Positions 10,474-22,720 of a stretch of 64,000 nucleotides of DNA are shown here, one piece after another. The position numbers and the translations under genes were made by a program. The notes under the pieces were generated by a model, which worked only from the letters and a program-made list of their open reading frames with translations, had not been told where the DNA came from and did not search any database. This DNA comes from Datisca glomerata (lineage: Eukaryota > Streptophyta > Magnoliopsida > Cucurbitales > Datiscaceae): NCBI GenBank assembly GCA_003255025.1, contig QANY01004135.1, positions 806,001-870,000 of the forward strand, written 5' to 3'. How positions within the stretch are numbered: the first letter of the stretch is position 1; the number at the start of each line of letters is the position of its first letter.

Positions 10474-13400
10474 ATGTCTACCATAGACAACCCTGTTACT
10501 GCTTTACTCGCTTTTGAGAATTTGAATGGTGATAACTTCATACGCTGAAAATCAAATATGAACTTACTGATGAATTGTGATAACCATAAGTTCATTCTTA
10601 TTGATGAATGTCCTGAGGAGCCCGCTGCTAACACCCCTAAGAATGTAAAGGATGAATATGATGCTTGAATCATATCAAAGAACAAGACTAAGTGCTACAT
10701 GTTTGTGAGCATTAATGATGTTTTGAGAATCAAACATGAAATCATGGAGACTGCCTATGAGATTATGAAATCTTTACATGCAATGTTTGAGCAACAATCT
10801 GATCAAAGTCTTCGTGGGCCAACTATGAGCTATATGACAACTAAGATGAGTAAGGGTGCTTCTGTTTGAGAACATTTTTAGAACATGATCAACATAATGC
10901 ACGAGGCAGAAGTATATGGGGTGACCATTGATGAGCGGACTCAAGTTAACATCATACTAGAGTCGCACATAGCAGCTTTTTTACATTCATGACAAACTAT
11001 GTGTATGAATAAATTTCAATTCAACATGATCCAATTGTTGAATGAAATACAGACTTTTAAGTCACTCAACCTTAGAATGACCAAAGAGGGCGAGACAAAT
11101 GTTATTGAGCAAAAGCCTTTTTCAAATATTGTTAAGAACAGTAAAAGGAAGAAGAACAATGAAAATGACAAGAGTAAGAACAAAAGAGTAAAGAAAGCCA
11201 AGACATCGCTGAAAGCCAAGAAGAACAAGAAAGACAAGCCCAAAGAAAAGTGTTTCCTCTGTGGGGTTGAAAGTCATTGGACAAGAAACTGTAACAAGTA
11301 CCTCTCTGAGATGAAAACGAAAGATAAATATGATTTACTTTACTTGAAGCTTGTTTAGTGGAATATGATTTGCTATCCTAGATACTTGATTCAGGAGCCA
11401 CTAACCATGTATGTTCTTCTTTACAGATACTTGATTCTTCAAGGGAGCTGGCTGATGGCGAGGTCATTTTAAGTGTTGGCAGTGGTGTGCTCGTGTCAGC
11501 TAAAGTATTAGAGAAAACCCGTTTACTTTTTGGACATAATAACTTAGTTTTGGACGAGGTTTATTATATTCCTGATTTTTTGAGGAATTTGATTTCTCTT
11601 TCATTTTTGCAATAACAATTATTCGAAGCTTTTTTCATTAATAAAGAGTTGATTATTTTTAAGAATAGATTCAATATCTGTCATGCTAAAATTATAAATG
11701 GACTGTATATGGTTCAACTGACTGAACGCATGTTAAATAATTCTAAATTATTTAAAGTAGCAAAACCTAAAAATAATAAACGGCAAAGAGTTTGTCCTGA
11801 TGATAACACATATTTATGGCATCTTAGGTTGTGACATGTTAATCTAGATAGGTTAAACATGTTAAGAAAGTATGGTGCTTTAAGAGAGCTAAAAGTTAGA
11901 ACTCTTCCTGTTTGTGAATTCTGTCTAGAGGGTAAAATGACCAAGAGACATTTCACAAGAAAGGGCCAAAGAGCCAATGAACCATTTGAGTACATAGTGA
12001 TGTATGTGGATCGATCAATGTACAAGCTAGAGTTGGTTATGAGTATTTTGTCACTTTCATTGACGACTGCTCAATATATGGTTATAATTACCTAATGCAT
12101 TGAAAGTCTGAAACTTTTGGAAAGTTTAAAGACTTCAAAGGCTAAAACTGAAAAGCAATTAGATAAATTATTGAAAACCCTTCTATCTGATCGAGGTGGT
12201 AAATACTTAGATTTAGAATTCAATGATTATTTGCTGGAGTGTGGAATCTTATCCCAACTCACAACACCTGGAACACCACAGCAAAATGGTGTTGCAGAGA
12301 GGAGAAACCGAACCTTATTGGATATGGTTAGATCGATGGTAAACTACTCATCATTGTCGCTTACATTTTGGGGATATGCACTGCACACGACAACTTAAAT
12401 TTTGAATGTAATGCCCTCTAAGTCTGTAAGCAAGACGTCTTTAGAGTTATAGAATGACTCCAAATCTAATTTGCGTAATTTCCGTATATGGGGGTGTTCA
12501 GCTCATGTTCTTAGACCCGAGGCTGAGTAGTTAGACTCAAGGTCTAAGGACTCCATATTCATTGACTATTTTCTAGAGACTAGAGGTGGGTACTTTTATA
12601 GTCACAATGATCATAAGGTGTTTATGTCAACAAATGCAACATTTCTTGAGTATGACTATATGCAAAACTACAAATCTCGTAGTAAAGTAGTTCTCGAGGA
12701 ATTAACGACTGATGAGATCAGATCACCTTCAATTTCTACTGATAAATGACAAACCAGAGAAATCACAGTTCCTGTAAAAGACACACCGGTGCAACATCGT
12801 AGTGGGAGGGTTGTGAGACAACTAGTTCGTTATGAACTAGAGGCACATGTCCTAGTGTCAGACACTAATAATGACGATCTATTATCTTATGAAGAAACAA
12901 TTGATGATCTTGAAAAGGAGAAATGATAAGATTCCATGAACCAAGAAATAGAATCTATGTATTTCAATTCTGTTTGGGAACTTGCACATTCACCTGAAGA
13001 TGTCAGGCCCATTGAATGTAAATGGGAAAGTAGAGACTTTCAAGAAGAAAATAGGTGCATGTGGGAAAGTAGAGACTTTCAAGGCACGGTTAGTAGCCAA
13101 AGGCTATACACAGAGGGATGGAGTCAATTATGAAGAGACATTCTCCCTTGTGGTTATGCTAAAATTTATTCACATCTTTTTGTCTATAGCCGCTAGTTTT
13201 GACAATGAGATATGGTAAATGGACGTCAAGAAAGTTTTTCTGAATGACTCTCTTGAAGAAAACATCCATATGATGCAACCATAAGGGTTTGTACAAAATG
13301 GGCAAGGTAAGAAAGTATGCAACGTGTCATGCCCATTGGATTAAAGCAAGCATCTAAAGTCTTATGGTTTCGAGCAAAATTTTGACGAAGCTTGTGTTTA

Positions 13401-14395
13401 TAAATAAACTAAAAATAAGATAGTGGTTTTCTTAGTTCTTTATGTTGATGATATTCTACTCATTGGAAATGATGTTGAAACTTTGTCAAAGGTAAGGAAG
13501 TGGTTAGGTGAAATTTCAAATTTAAGATTTGGGAGAAGTGAGCTATATTCTAGGTATCCAAATCCTAAGAGATAGAAAGAACAAGTTTTTGGCACTTTCT
13601 TAGGCATCTTATATTGATAAGCTGCTAGAGAGATTTTCTATGAAGAATTCCAAGAAAAGTCAACAATTGACAAGACATGAAAATGTCCTCTTCAAGATAC
13701 AATGTCCTAAGACACCTTAGGATAAAAAGGATATGAGAAAGGTTCCCTATGCTTCAGCAGTTGGAAGTCTCATGTATGTCATGTTGTGTACAAGACCGGA
13801 CATCTGTTATGTAGTGGGAATTGTCACTCGTTATCAACCGAATCCAGGTTTGGAATACTGGATTGCAGTAAAGCACATTCTCAAGTATCTTTGGAGAACG
13901 AGAAATTATATGCTTGTTTATTCAGGTGGAGACCTGAAGCTCACTGGATATACTGATTCTGATTTTCAATCAGATAAAGACAGTCGAAAGTCGACATCTG
14001 GATTAGTATTCACCCTCAGTGGAGGAGCTATAGTATGGAGAAGTATTAAACAATTCAACATTGCATATTCCACTATGGAAGCTGAATATATAACGGCTTG
14101 TGAAGCTGCGAAAGAGGCGGTATGGCTTAGAAAGTTCTATTTTGATTTGGAAGTAGTTCCAGATATGGACAAGCCACTGATCTAGTAATGTAATAACAAT
14201 TGGGGTGGTAGAAAATTTCAAGGAACCGATGAGTCATAAGAGAGGCAATCACATAGAGATGACATATCATCTTGTAAGAGAGATCATGTATCGAGGGGAT
14301 ATGACTGTTATGAAGATAACATCGGAATGATCCTTTTACAAAGACACACCCTGCGAAGACATGAGATTAAGAAAGATGCTACATTTGCTTTAGGG
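10474..14395 (+). pseudogene. Copia-1 gag-pol polyprotein pseudogene
   Basis: Gag begins at 10474 (MSTIDNPVTALLAFENLNGDN, UBN2/Retrotran_gag_2 type). It ends in a lysine-rich tract and a zinc knuckle CFLCGVESHWTRNC (CX2CX4HX4C) near 11255. The protease motif DSGATNHV follows near 11390, then the GAG-pre-integrase block (VCEFCLEGKMTKRHF, about 11910) and integrase (LLSDRGGKYLDLEF, then TPQQNGVAERRNRTLLDMVRSM, to about 12400). Reverse transcriptase follows (ARLVAKGYTQRDGVNYEETF near 13090; LYVDDILLIGND near 13445). RNase H is the best preserved part (13733-14185, with TGYTDSDF and AYSTMEAEYI). RT has lost a segment between about 13320 and 13400. Stops and frameshifts occur throughout. Confidence 0.9.
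13024..13083 (+). repeat. 21-bp direct repeat in Copia-1 RT start
   Basis: GGGAAAGTAGAGACTTTCAA occurs at 13024 and again at 13063, 39 bp (13 codons) apart. In Copia-2 (39370-39420) only the second position carries it and the first reads WIFKKK. The first Copia-1 copy therefore looks like a local duplication or conversion that overwrote the conserved block. Confidence 0.75.
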
Positions 14396-14407
14396 TAGGT
14401 GAGAGAT

Positions 14408-15868
14408 TGTTGGGAGTTACCCTCAAAACATGTGTATTGACATTTTGATATGAAGTTTAAAGCGGATTACATTTTTCTTATAATTGTTCTTTTAAATTAT
14501 TGTTGAATAATTTATATAAATATCTGAAAATTTCATATTCATTAATCAGACTATGATCTTGTATTAGTACGAGATGATTAAAATCATAGATAATGAAAAA
14601 AAGTTGTCAGCAACATATTAAAGTATGAAATTTTTAATGAATGGTTGCTAGTACGGTTCACTAAGCATTATGAATGCGTATGATCTAGATCTGGATCATT
14701 GATGTAGATAGTCATCTTAGTGAAAGTACTTTATATAATAAGATTATATATGACATGACTGATGTGAATTAATATATTTATTAACGTGGCGTTTATCATA
14801 AAGATTTAATACATATCAATTCGATGATCATATGTAGATCAGTCTAAATCTTGAATAGTCAGGAACTCCTATGCATGTCTACTAGATCTTTTGATTCACT
14901 CGTTAATGTCTGTTTGTTAATCAGGCTAGTGACTTTGTTTTGAAGATTCAGTGATGTGGATGGTTGGGAACATGATCTTACAAGATTTAGAATCTAAGCT
15001 TTTCTAACAGATCGTATATTGGTTCTCTTAAATGTTAATTCTGAAACTCAATAATTATTGAGCTCAAATTTATAATAAGATTATAAATTATTCATTCACT
15101 AGTGGATTAATGGTAATTAAGGATCAAGAGATAATTAGAAGGGTAAAATGGTAATTTGATCAGTTCTAATTTAAGAACCAATAATTAGAGGGACAGAAAT
15201 ATATGAAATGATTATGTCAGTAGACTACATGAGAATACTCTGTAAATACATTTTATAATCTCTAAGAGTGCAATTTTATATTTATAATGGAGTATTAATA
15301 GAATTAATAAATAAGATTATTTAATTAAAAAGTTTGATTAATAATCTGATTTATTGGAGCTTAAGATTATAAAATCACGGTCCTCAAATCACCTCTAAAC
15401 TATGCTATCTAGGGTGTGAGTATTTCAGGATATGAGAGAATGACTGACTTGCAAAAAAAATTATTATTCTGGGGCAAGTACATATTTATAAGATATATAT
15501 ATACATATATATAATTTTCAGAAATTATATATAAAAATAATTATCAGTTTTTTTTAATTATCGATCGATAAGTGAGAGAGAATATCTAATTTGTGAAATT
15601 AGATAATTAAAGTATTATTAGATGATAATTTAAATCAACTAAATCTGTTATTTTTGAAATAACATATAAGTTAGTTCATAGGGATAATCGGATATGTTAA
15701 TTTTACATTAACTGATATCTTGATAATTATCTGATTAAAACAAATATTTAATTCACAATAATTGTTACATGTCAATCACTAATAGTGTATCATAAATTGA
15801 CATGGACTACTATGGTGCTGTGAGGCACAGTGCCGTGAGGTACTGTGCTAGCTCACAGTACGCTGCTG
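14408..15868 (+). repeat. Copia-1 3' LTR, truncated
   Basis: It begins TGTTGGGAGTTACCCTC directly after a purine-rich stretch (GGTGAGAGAT). It matches the 5' LTR at the start, and the solo LTR and Copia-2 LTRs over about 1.4 kb. It includes the region missing from the 5' LTR and part of the CACTGTAGTG-like palindrome cluster (15805-15865). It then leaves the LTR consensus near 15868 without reaching the CACACGTCCTAG...CA end. Confidence 0.75.
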
Positions 15869-16110
15869 TGCCAACACCAAGAACAACCTTCATACATATA
15901 TTTTCTCGTGTGTGACGGCGAGCTTCGCTCCCATGGATTGAGAGTTTTGTGGACATGGACAACGAACTTCCTGACAATGGGCGGTGAGCTTCAAGCCCAT
16001 AGACGATAAGCTTCACCGCCATGAAAGGCGATCTACGCTTTGTGTGGCTGTGATGGACGACAAACTTCAGTTTGTGTGGTTGAGATGAACGGTAGCGGAG
16101 ACGAGAACTA
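15869..16110. other. GC-rich chimeric patch with MULE-derived sequence
   Basis: A stretch more GC-rich than its surroundings, with repeated AGCTTC and ACGAACTTC words. Its first 44 bp (about 15871-15914) nearly repeat 18986-19028 inside the Mutator-like element (shared CCAACACCAAGAACAACC and ATATTTTCTCGTG). It resembles in base composition the GC-rich leader patches after the copia LTRs at 8850 and 35670. It may be leader sequence joined to a truncated LTR. Confidence 0.5.
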
Positions 16111-17499
16111 GGGCACCGCGCAAAAGGGAAAGATATAAATAAAATAATTACATAATGTAAATAGTTGCATACACTATGTATATTATGTACAGTAAATATG
16201 TTATATATAATAAATAATGAAAAATAATATATAAATAATTCTATATTTCTAAGTTCAAAATATATAATATAATTTTACTAATTAAAGACATACCGTAGAT
16301 ATCATAATACATAATGATAACGTAAATATAAGAAGTACCATAAATATTTATATTTATTCAAAATCTAAATTTTGATATCCTAAAATTTTGAAATCCACGA
16401 ATTTCGAGATCTATACTCTACTCTTAAAAGCTGCCATATTTTTGCACTTTGTACCAGTCTTGATGTTTTTAATATCTTATGTCATTTAGTGATTTAATTG
16501 AAAGATTATCACTAGTACAGAACACAGTGTTCTACGATGCACGTGTTATATAATTTGAATAATTAATCTTTAGTTTGTTCATTCATGATATAGTTAATTA
16601 AATTTTTTTATCATTAGTTATTTAAATTTTATAATCCTAATTTAAAAAAAAAAGAGAACGTGAAATGCCAGATTATCTATATCTACACTGTACATAATAA
16701 TATAGAAGTGGGGAAATATTTTTGGACAGTACAATCTCACTTACTTTTTGAAAGTTTCTACATAATTCTTCAAATTAAAATTAAACATAAAAAATCAAAT
16801 GATGAGTCTATCATTTTAATTATTATCTTTAAATATATTTTCTCATCACCGTTACTATTTAAAGTATTAGAACACAAATTATCATCACCGGTACTATTTT
16901 AAGTATTAAAACATAAATTATAAGAAAATGATAACTCTGAAGTAATTCGTTATTTCTTTACTTAATTATTACAGGCAGCATGAAAGTATTACTATTACTT
17001 CCATAAGCTATGCTTTAACCAAAACATATAGTATGACAATATATAGTATGCTTAAAGTCCACTCTCCCTCCCTCCATGGTTGGAGGGGTTTTAATGTATC
17101 TTGTCTACTTGTCAGAGTAAGATATTATTTGACCTAAGCTATTTACTTGCTTAAATTATACTCCTACTTATTCAGACCATGTAATTTTTAACATATGGAC
17201 AAATGAAAAATGCCTGAGTCAACATATCAACAAAATATAGACAACTGAATATTTGATAATTCATAATTTACGTAAAATACAATCCATCCCACATGTAGAT
17301 ATCCAACTCATGAATTCAACTTATCAACAATTTCTAGGAGTAACAATCATTTAACACTAGTACATAGTTATTCATAAATCAACCTCTCCAACCCATTAAA
17401 AATCTTAATTCTAACACTAGTACATAGTTATTCATAAAGCATTCGATAACATCATAGAACACCAATTATAAGCTCAATCCATTAGCCTTAGTCATGAAA
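16111..17499. other. AT-rich intergenic with short repeats
   Basis: No gene seen. Two local repeats are visible. One is a roughly 40-bp imperfect tandem pair at about 16845-16922 (TCATCACCGkTACTATTT). The other is a 26-bp direct repeat, AACACTAGTACATAGTTATTCATAAA, at about 17353 and 17413. Confidence 0.6.
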
Positions 17500-19965
17500 A
17501 TGATTGTAAAATTCACATTTCATAGTGAACACTTTTAATAGATCATTTTACATAGAGGTCCTTTTTTTGCATATATGACCATTTTTGACATATCATTTAA
17601 TTGTTTTTATTCCCCCTATTTTTCATGAAGCTCGGCTGAGGGAAATTTCTGTTTTGTGCAGCTTCGATCTTTGCACCACTTCGAATTTAGGGGAAAGTTT
17701 TATTTTTTGCTCAGCTTCAATTCTCTAGCTTCGATGGAATTTGCTTCAATTCTCTAACTTTCATCCTCTTTTGTTTTAATTTTGTGATCCCCTGTTCTTG
17801 AAGCTTCTTCGCACCTGTTCTCTCACAGCCCGAATTTCAGTGAGGTTTGTTTTCTTTCCTTTTGTTTCTTGCATCTACTTTATATGATTTTCTTTCTTCT
17901 CTTGCATTCATATAGAGCATCTACATTGTTGTTTTCATTTGATTTATAATATTTTTAGCTCTATTTTTCATTCGGTTTACACTCATATTATCGACTTTGG
18001 TTTTTATCTCTATTTGATGCTTTTTGGCATCCATTAGTGTTTCTTTTGAGATTCATTGTTTTAGGGTTTGTATATCGATTTTGACATTCATTGTTTCAAT
18101 TTATATAATATTAGTAATTTATTGTTCATTGGTCTGAACTAATATTTTCAAGTATGTCAAAGGTTCCTATTAATTTATTCTATAATGATATTTGGTATGA
18201 TACAAATATCCAGATAGATAACAAATTAAAACCAATGAACAAACAAATAGGAACACAATGTAGATGCTCTATATGAATGAAACAAGAGAAGAAATGCATG
18301 TGCTACTTGAATGATCATATGTTGTCATTCCTTCATACCTGGTATTCTTTAGGATATCCTAAAGAATCAGGAACTATATCATACCAGAGTTTTGTTTCAT
18401 GTAATGCTGCAAAAATGAAGGAATGATAGCATATGATTCTTCAACAGATCCTAAAATAGAATCCATAACAATATCTCTCCCCCTCAAAGTTTTATGGTGA
18501 CTTCGTATGATATCCAATGAACAAAAATGTTGACTAGTATACTTCCTCACTATCCACACATTACTGTCTAACTTGGATGTACGAAAATACCAACCACAAG
18601 AGTTATCAGCATATATCGCGAGAAATTATTCACCATTTGACTTCATCTTAAATTTAAAATTATTTTTTAACGCAACAACTTGAATTACTTTCTTCAACTC
18701 TACCTTACTACAAAACAAATCTTTCTCCTTGACACGAAAATCAATTGGAGCATTCTCAACATCAACATACTAAAAAAAAGACAACCAGACGGTTGCTCAA
18801 CGAGTACATTACTGATAGAAGAAAACACAGTGTCGATAATAGAACAACTAACATTGCCCAATGCTGAAATTTCTAAACATTGACCAATCTCAATAACTAA
18901 CGGACAATACACACTCTTTGCAAATGAAATGAATCATAAAACATCATTATCATCCTTTAACTCCAAAACTTTACAAGATATCGTCCCAACACCAAGAACA
19001 ACCTTCATATGTATATTTTCTCGTGCAGCAGACAAACATAATTCTCTTACAATCAAATTTAATAAGACACCAAATGTTGAAATCCGCATCAACAAAAATC
19101 GATTTTAATTTGTTATCTACGTACATTTTCGTAACACACCATCTTACAGTATAACACAATAATAGAAACCTTCAACATACTTGAAAATACTATTTTACAG
19201 AAATTTCAGACCAATGAACAGTAAAAAAAACAACAATAAATTAATAATGTTATATAAATTTCAGAAAATTGAAAAACAATGAATCTCAAAATTGAAAATA
19301 ATGAATCATTATACTCAAACCCTAAATCAAACAATGAATCTCAAAAGAAACTCTAATGGATCTAACGGATGCCAAAAAAATCCATTAGAGCTAAAAATCA
19401 GGGCTAAAAATAATATAAACCGAATGTAAACCGACTAAAAAACAGGGCTAAAAATAATATAAACCGAATGAAAAACAACAATGTAGATGCTCTATATGAA
19501 CGAAAGACAAGAAGAAAGAGAATCAGATGAAGTAGATGCAAGAAACAAAAGGAAAGAAAACAAACCTCGCTGAGATTCGGGCTGTGAGAGAAGAAACAAA
19601 CCAAAGTCAGCTTGAAGATCAGGGGATAACAAAATCAAAACAAAAGAAGAAGAAAGCTAGAGAGTCGATCATATTCCATTGATTCCATCGAAGCTAGAGA
19701 ATCAAAGCTGTGCAAAAAATCAAAACAAAAATTTACCCTCAGCTCGAAGAAGCTGTGCAAAAATCGAAGCTGCACAAAATAGAAATTTCCCTCAACTGAG
19801 CTTCTGGAAAGATAGGGGAAAAAGGGGAAAAAAGAAAAGAATAAAGAAAATTAAAAGATATGTCAAAAACGGTCATATATGCAAAAATTGAAAATAAAAG
19901 AGACATTTATGTAGAATGACCTACTAAAAGTGACGAAACGTGTATATTCCACAATGGTAAATAAT
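17500..19965. mobile_element. Mutator-like element with long terminal inverted arms
   Basis: The left arm (about 17500-18232) and right arm (about 19100-19965) are inverted copies. Matching pairs include TTTTTGCATATATGACC at 17567 against its complement near 19880, the AGAGCATCTACATTG block at 17916 against 19481, and TAGATAACAAATTAAAA at 18216 against 19110. Arms of this length around a MuDR-type transposase fragment are typical of long-TIR MULEs. The arms carry indels, so the element is old. I could not fix the exact ends or a 9-bp target duplication. Confidence 0.8.
18374..18770 (-). pseudogene. MuDR-family transposase N-terminal fragment
   Basis: Read on the minus strand from 18770, one frame gives DFRVKEKDLFCSKVELKKVI, then NNFKFKMKSNGE, one stop, then CGWYFRTSKLDSNVWIVRKY, then TSQHFCSLDIIRSHHKTLRG. 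This is the order of the MuDR DNA-binding region (PF03108, DBD_Tnp_Mut) and its C-W-R/HxC-type zinc motif upstream of the MULE DDE domain. The DDE core is absent, so it cannot transpose by itself. Fragments of the same coding region appear to run on into the right arm (TRKYTYEGCSWCWDD at about 19010 on the minus strand). A host-domesticated MuDR-like protein is unlikely given the stop and truncation. Confidence 0.75.
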
Positions 19966-20981
19966 GGCGCTACTAGGCCACCTAACCATTTTTGCAACTT
20001 AAAAGTTGGGCAGCGATGGCTACTCTGATGGCCCAAATGGGCCATCTGTGTAGTTCTCCCAAAATAATTTAAGTTAGAAAATCCAGTCTCAAGGTTCTAA
20101 TACATGCTGCCCAAGCATCCATAGATCAATATTGAAGCTTTTAAGAGTGGATTTTCTCACCTTGAATCAAGAAGAAACCAACCTTTATCAATGGAGTCCC
20201 ATAGCTTCCTCCTCTGCCCTTACCAACTCGATTCCCATCTCAAAATCCATGAGCAATCAATGATTTATTAAGAACTCATCAGCATAACAAGAGAAATCAA
20301 GATTAGATACAAAATTTAGCAATAAAAAAACTTGCTGGCAAAAGAATTACTTCACCTGTCCCATCACGACACTCTCTCCATCATAGCTAGAACCCACGTG
20401 CAAGACAAGAACACTAAAGAGAATGGATAAGGGAATTTAGCTTTTATTTTGATGGTAAATTATGGAGAGATGGTGGGCAAAATGCATGGGTAACTAACAC
20501 AAAAATTTCATCGTTAATCTCATTTATCAAGCCAAAATAACCTTAAACTAGTCTATAGAACCGGTACACAAGAATTTAGAAGAAAACTACCAGAAAACTC
20601 AAAGACACCAATACTAAAATCTCTCAAGTTCTAGAGGAAGACAATTAATATAATTTCAGTATACACAATAGAAGAGTATGAGAAAAGAGAGAAGTATAAG
20701 CAGCAAACACAAGCAAGCTACAATTATTAGTTTGGCATACTGACATACCAATTTATAGGGTAATTTCTGTAAATACACTAAAGCATGCTTATGGATCTTC
20801 AATATTCTAACTAGCGAGGTCTTTATGTATTCTCGGCTAGATTCTATGATCTCTCTTCCGCTCCAATTATATGCATAATGTTCCTAATACAGACAAGACT
20901 ACGAGTAACCTTTCATTATTAACTTTGCAATCTCTACAAAATTCAAATATAATGAAAACAATAAGAGAATATGTACTGTTG
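19966..20981. other. Intergenic, no gene assigned
   Basis: No protein recognised. On the minus strand a short MDFEMGIELVRAEEEAMGLH frame lies near 20190-20250, with splice-like signals around it. This may be an exon or UTR of the minus-strand gene that begins near 21308, but nothing proves it. Confidence 0.35.
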
Positions 20982-21308
20982 TTATCTTGCTAAAGATTTT
21001 GATGGTTTGGGAAATTGACATTCAAGGTTACGGAATTTTGCCTGAATTTGATTTGATGAAGCTTTGGACAGACGCGCGTCTTTCCAGCCCAACGGGACCA
21101 ACCATAGAGACGATGTCGCGAGCAGCGACTGTGAGAATGTTGAGGCAAGCGAGAAGGCGCCGCCTGGGAGAGAGATTTTAATGTCGGCGTCGCGCTTGAC
21201 GAAGTTGAACGGTGTGGAGGAGATGAGGACGAAGGCGTCGCAACCTTTAGGGAAGCAGCCGTGGCAGAAGAGGCGGAGAATGCCGAGGGCGGTTCGTGAT
21301 TCGCTCAT
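20982..21308 (-). CDS. Unrecognised minus-strand ORF, divergent to the KH gene
   Basis: An uninterrupted 108-codon frame starts with MSESRTALGILRLFCHGC and ends FPKPSKSLAR. I do not recognise a family. The stretch 21060-21310 is clearly richer in GC than its surroundings, which in AT-rich plant DNA often marks a first coding exon or a promoter-proximal region. It lies head-to-head with the KH gene, whose first UTR exons start at or after about 21490, so the two may share a promoter. The frame may be only the first exon of a spliced gene running left. An overlapping plus-strand frame (21064-21351) exists, and I cannot exclude that neither is translated. Confidence 0.35.
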   Translation of the reverse strand: MSESRTALGILRLFCHGCFPKGCDAFVLISSTPFNFVKRDADIKISLPGGAFSLASTFSQSLLATSSLWLVPLGWKDARLSKASSNQIQAKFRNLECQFPKPSKSLAR

Positions 21309-22047
21309 TGATGAGAGAAGAGAAATCTTCTCGAAGAAGACGATAGACTGAAGAGAGAGGAAATGGGAATTCGAGGGAGGGGCATAATAGACTTTGAGAA
21401 GCTATTTTGGACCCAAATTCAGATTTTTGAAAACATGGTCCTTTTTTCCGAATACACTTTCTATAAAGAACTATTTTCCAAAATAACCTGCTGGAGAGCG
21501 CCATGAACCACCGTTTAATTCTAAATTCCTCGTCACTAGACTTACTTCTTTCATCTGTTCTTTATCCAGCTCTTTCGTTTGATTTAATCAATCATGGTCT
21601 CGTATATCTCTCACTCTCTATTTCTGGTACATTTTTTCCCTCTATCACCTTGTCAGAAACCCTAATTTTCCACCATCTATATGTTATTGTTGAAGAAAAA
21701 TTGACCACTTCCTTTTTTTAACGCCAATAGTATCGTCGATGCAGTTCTCCTGTATTTTGCTATTCTAATTCCTGTCTAAAACTTGCATTCTAATCTTTTC
21801 ATCTCGTCTTAAGTTTTTTAATGTAAAAGTTTATTTTGCTAGAACTTTCTAATCTTGGTTTTCATGTGAGCTTGGTTGGGAAGAAGCATCTGTTGGTTTG
21901 TTGGGTTCTTTATTTGATCTCCAAGGGATTTTAAATTTGTTAATTATCCTTGCTTCCTTTATCTATTCTGGTTTGGTATGTGAATACATTGAATAAATTC
22001 TTCTTAGGAGGTAACGTTCTTGCACACTCTACTAGTTGCTTTTGCAG
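21309..22047 (+). promoter_or_regulatory. Putative shared promoter and first 5' UTR exon/intron of the KH gene
   Basis: Between the divergent ORF and the first well-supported UTR splice acceptor. It has pyrimidine-rich leader-like sequence from about 21500 and then T-rich intron-like sequence ending in TTTTGCAG at 22040-22047. No clear TATA box or transcription start can be named. Confidence 0.4.
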
Positions 22048-22120
22048 GCCTGCTTTCTTTGCCAAAAGAGTTGAAGAAGTTCGGTAGCGTATACCGGAAG
22101 TTTTCACCTATATTCTAAAG
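22048..22120 (+). other. Probable 5' UTR exon of the KH gene
   Basis: A 73-bp segment is bounded by a good acceptor (TTTTGCAG before 22048) and donor (AAAG/GTACTC at 22121). It contains no long frame. The next acceptor, CACAACTTGCAG (ending 22717), lies three bases before the ATG at 22721, so the 5' UTR is probably spliced. Confidence 0.5.
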
Positions 22121-22720
22121 GTACTCCGAGTTCTAACATTTATAACTGTTTTGTTCTCGTAATTTCATATGGCGAAATTCATATTCTTTTAAGCCCCATT
22201 TTTTATTGCTTTTTACTTCACTAGCTTCTGTTGTAATGCTCCATAAGCAAATTGTGGTTGACTATGTCACTATAACTTTGTGAGTTAGAATGCTTTCTCG
22301 AGTTAGAAAATAAATAGAACTAAATATCTTATCTTTAGAAGTACAGGGTTGCATGTCTTAAGGCTTTGTTAGCTGATTTTGATCGATCATATCCACTAGT
22401 AATAGATTACTCAGAACTACATGTCAGATTTACAGGGCTGGTATTTTTCCGCATTTCAGAATTGAGCTGTTTTCGAATTTCTCTCTTCCGACCCATGTGT
22501 GATATCTCCATAACACGAGAATCATTTGACTTCTCCTTGTTACTTCTCCTAGATAGATTGTCATGTCTCTATATAACAGTAAGTCGGCTTTGTGGAATTA
22601 TTATGACTCAAGGTTATTATGCTGAGATTATTATTGTGATTGCAATTAAATTGTGTGCTAACTTTTTGCTTCAAGAATATTTACACGGTACCTTTTTGGT
22701 TCTTTCACAACTTGCAGTAG

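Larger units (their letters stand above)
7316..15868 (+). mobile_element. Copia-1: Ty1/copia LTR retrotransposon inserted in gypsy integrase
   Basis: The element has a 5' LTR (7316-8500), a tRNA-iMet-like primer-binding site, a long leader, a gag-pol pseudogene and the start of a 3' LTR at 14408. The first 5 bp to its left are GTATT (7311-7315). No matching duplication could be placed on the right because the 3' LTR breaks off near 15868. The family is shared with the solo LTR at 29655 and with Copia-2: all begin TRTTGGrsnTA and carry CCTCAAA. Coding frames hold many stops, so it is inactive. Confidence 0.85.

Noticed and set aside
11016..11243. Leu/Phe-rich minus-strand ORF resembling a membrane protein
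   Set aside because: It is the antisense shadow of the lysine-rich end of Copia-1 gag. The same artefact occurs at 37155-37562 for Copia-2.
17353..17440. CRISPR-like repeat pair
   Set aside because: Only two copies of a 26-bp AT-rich repeat in plant nuclear DNA. No array and no cas genes.
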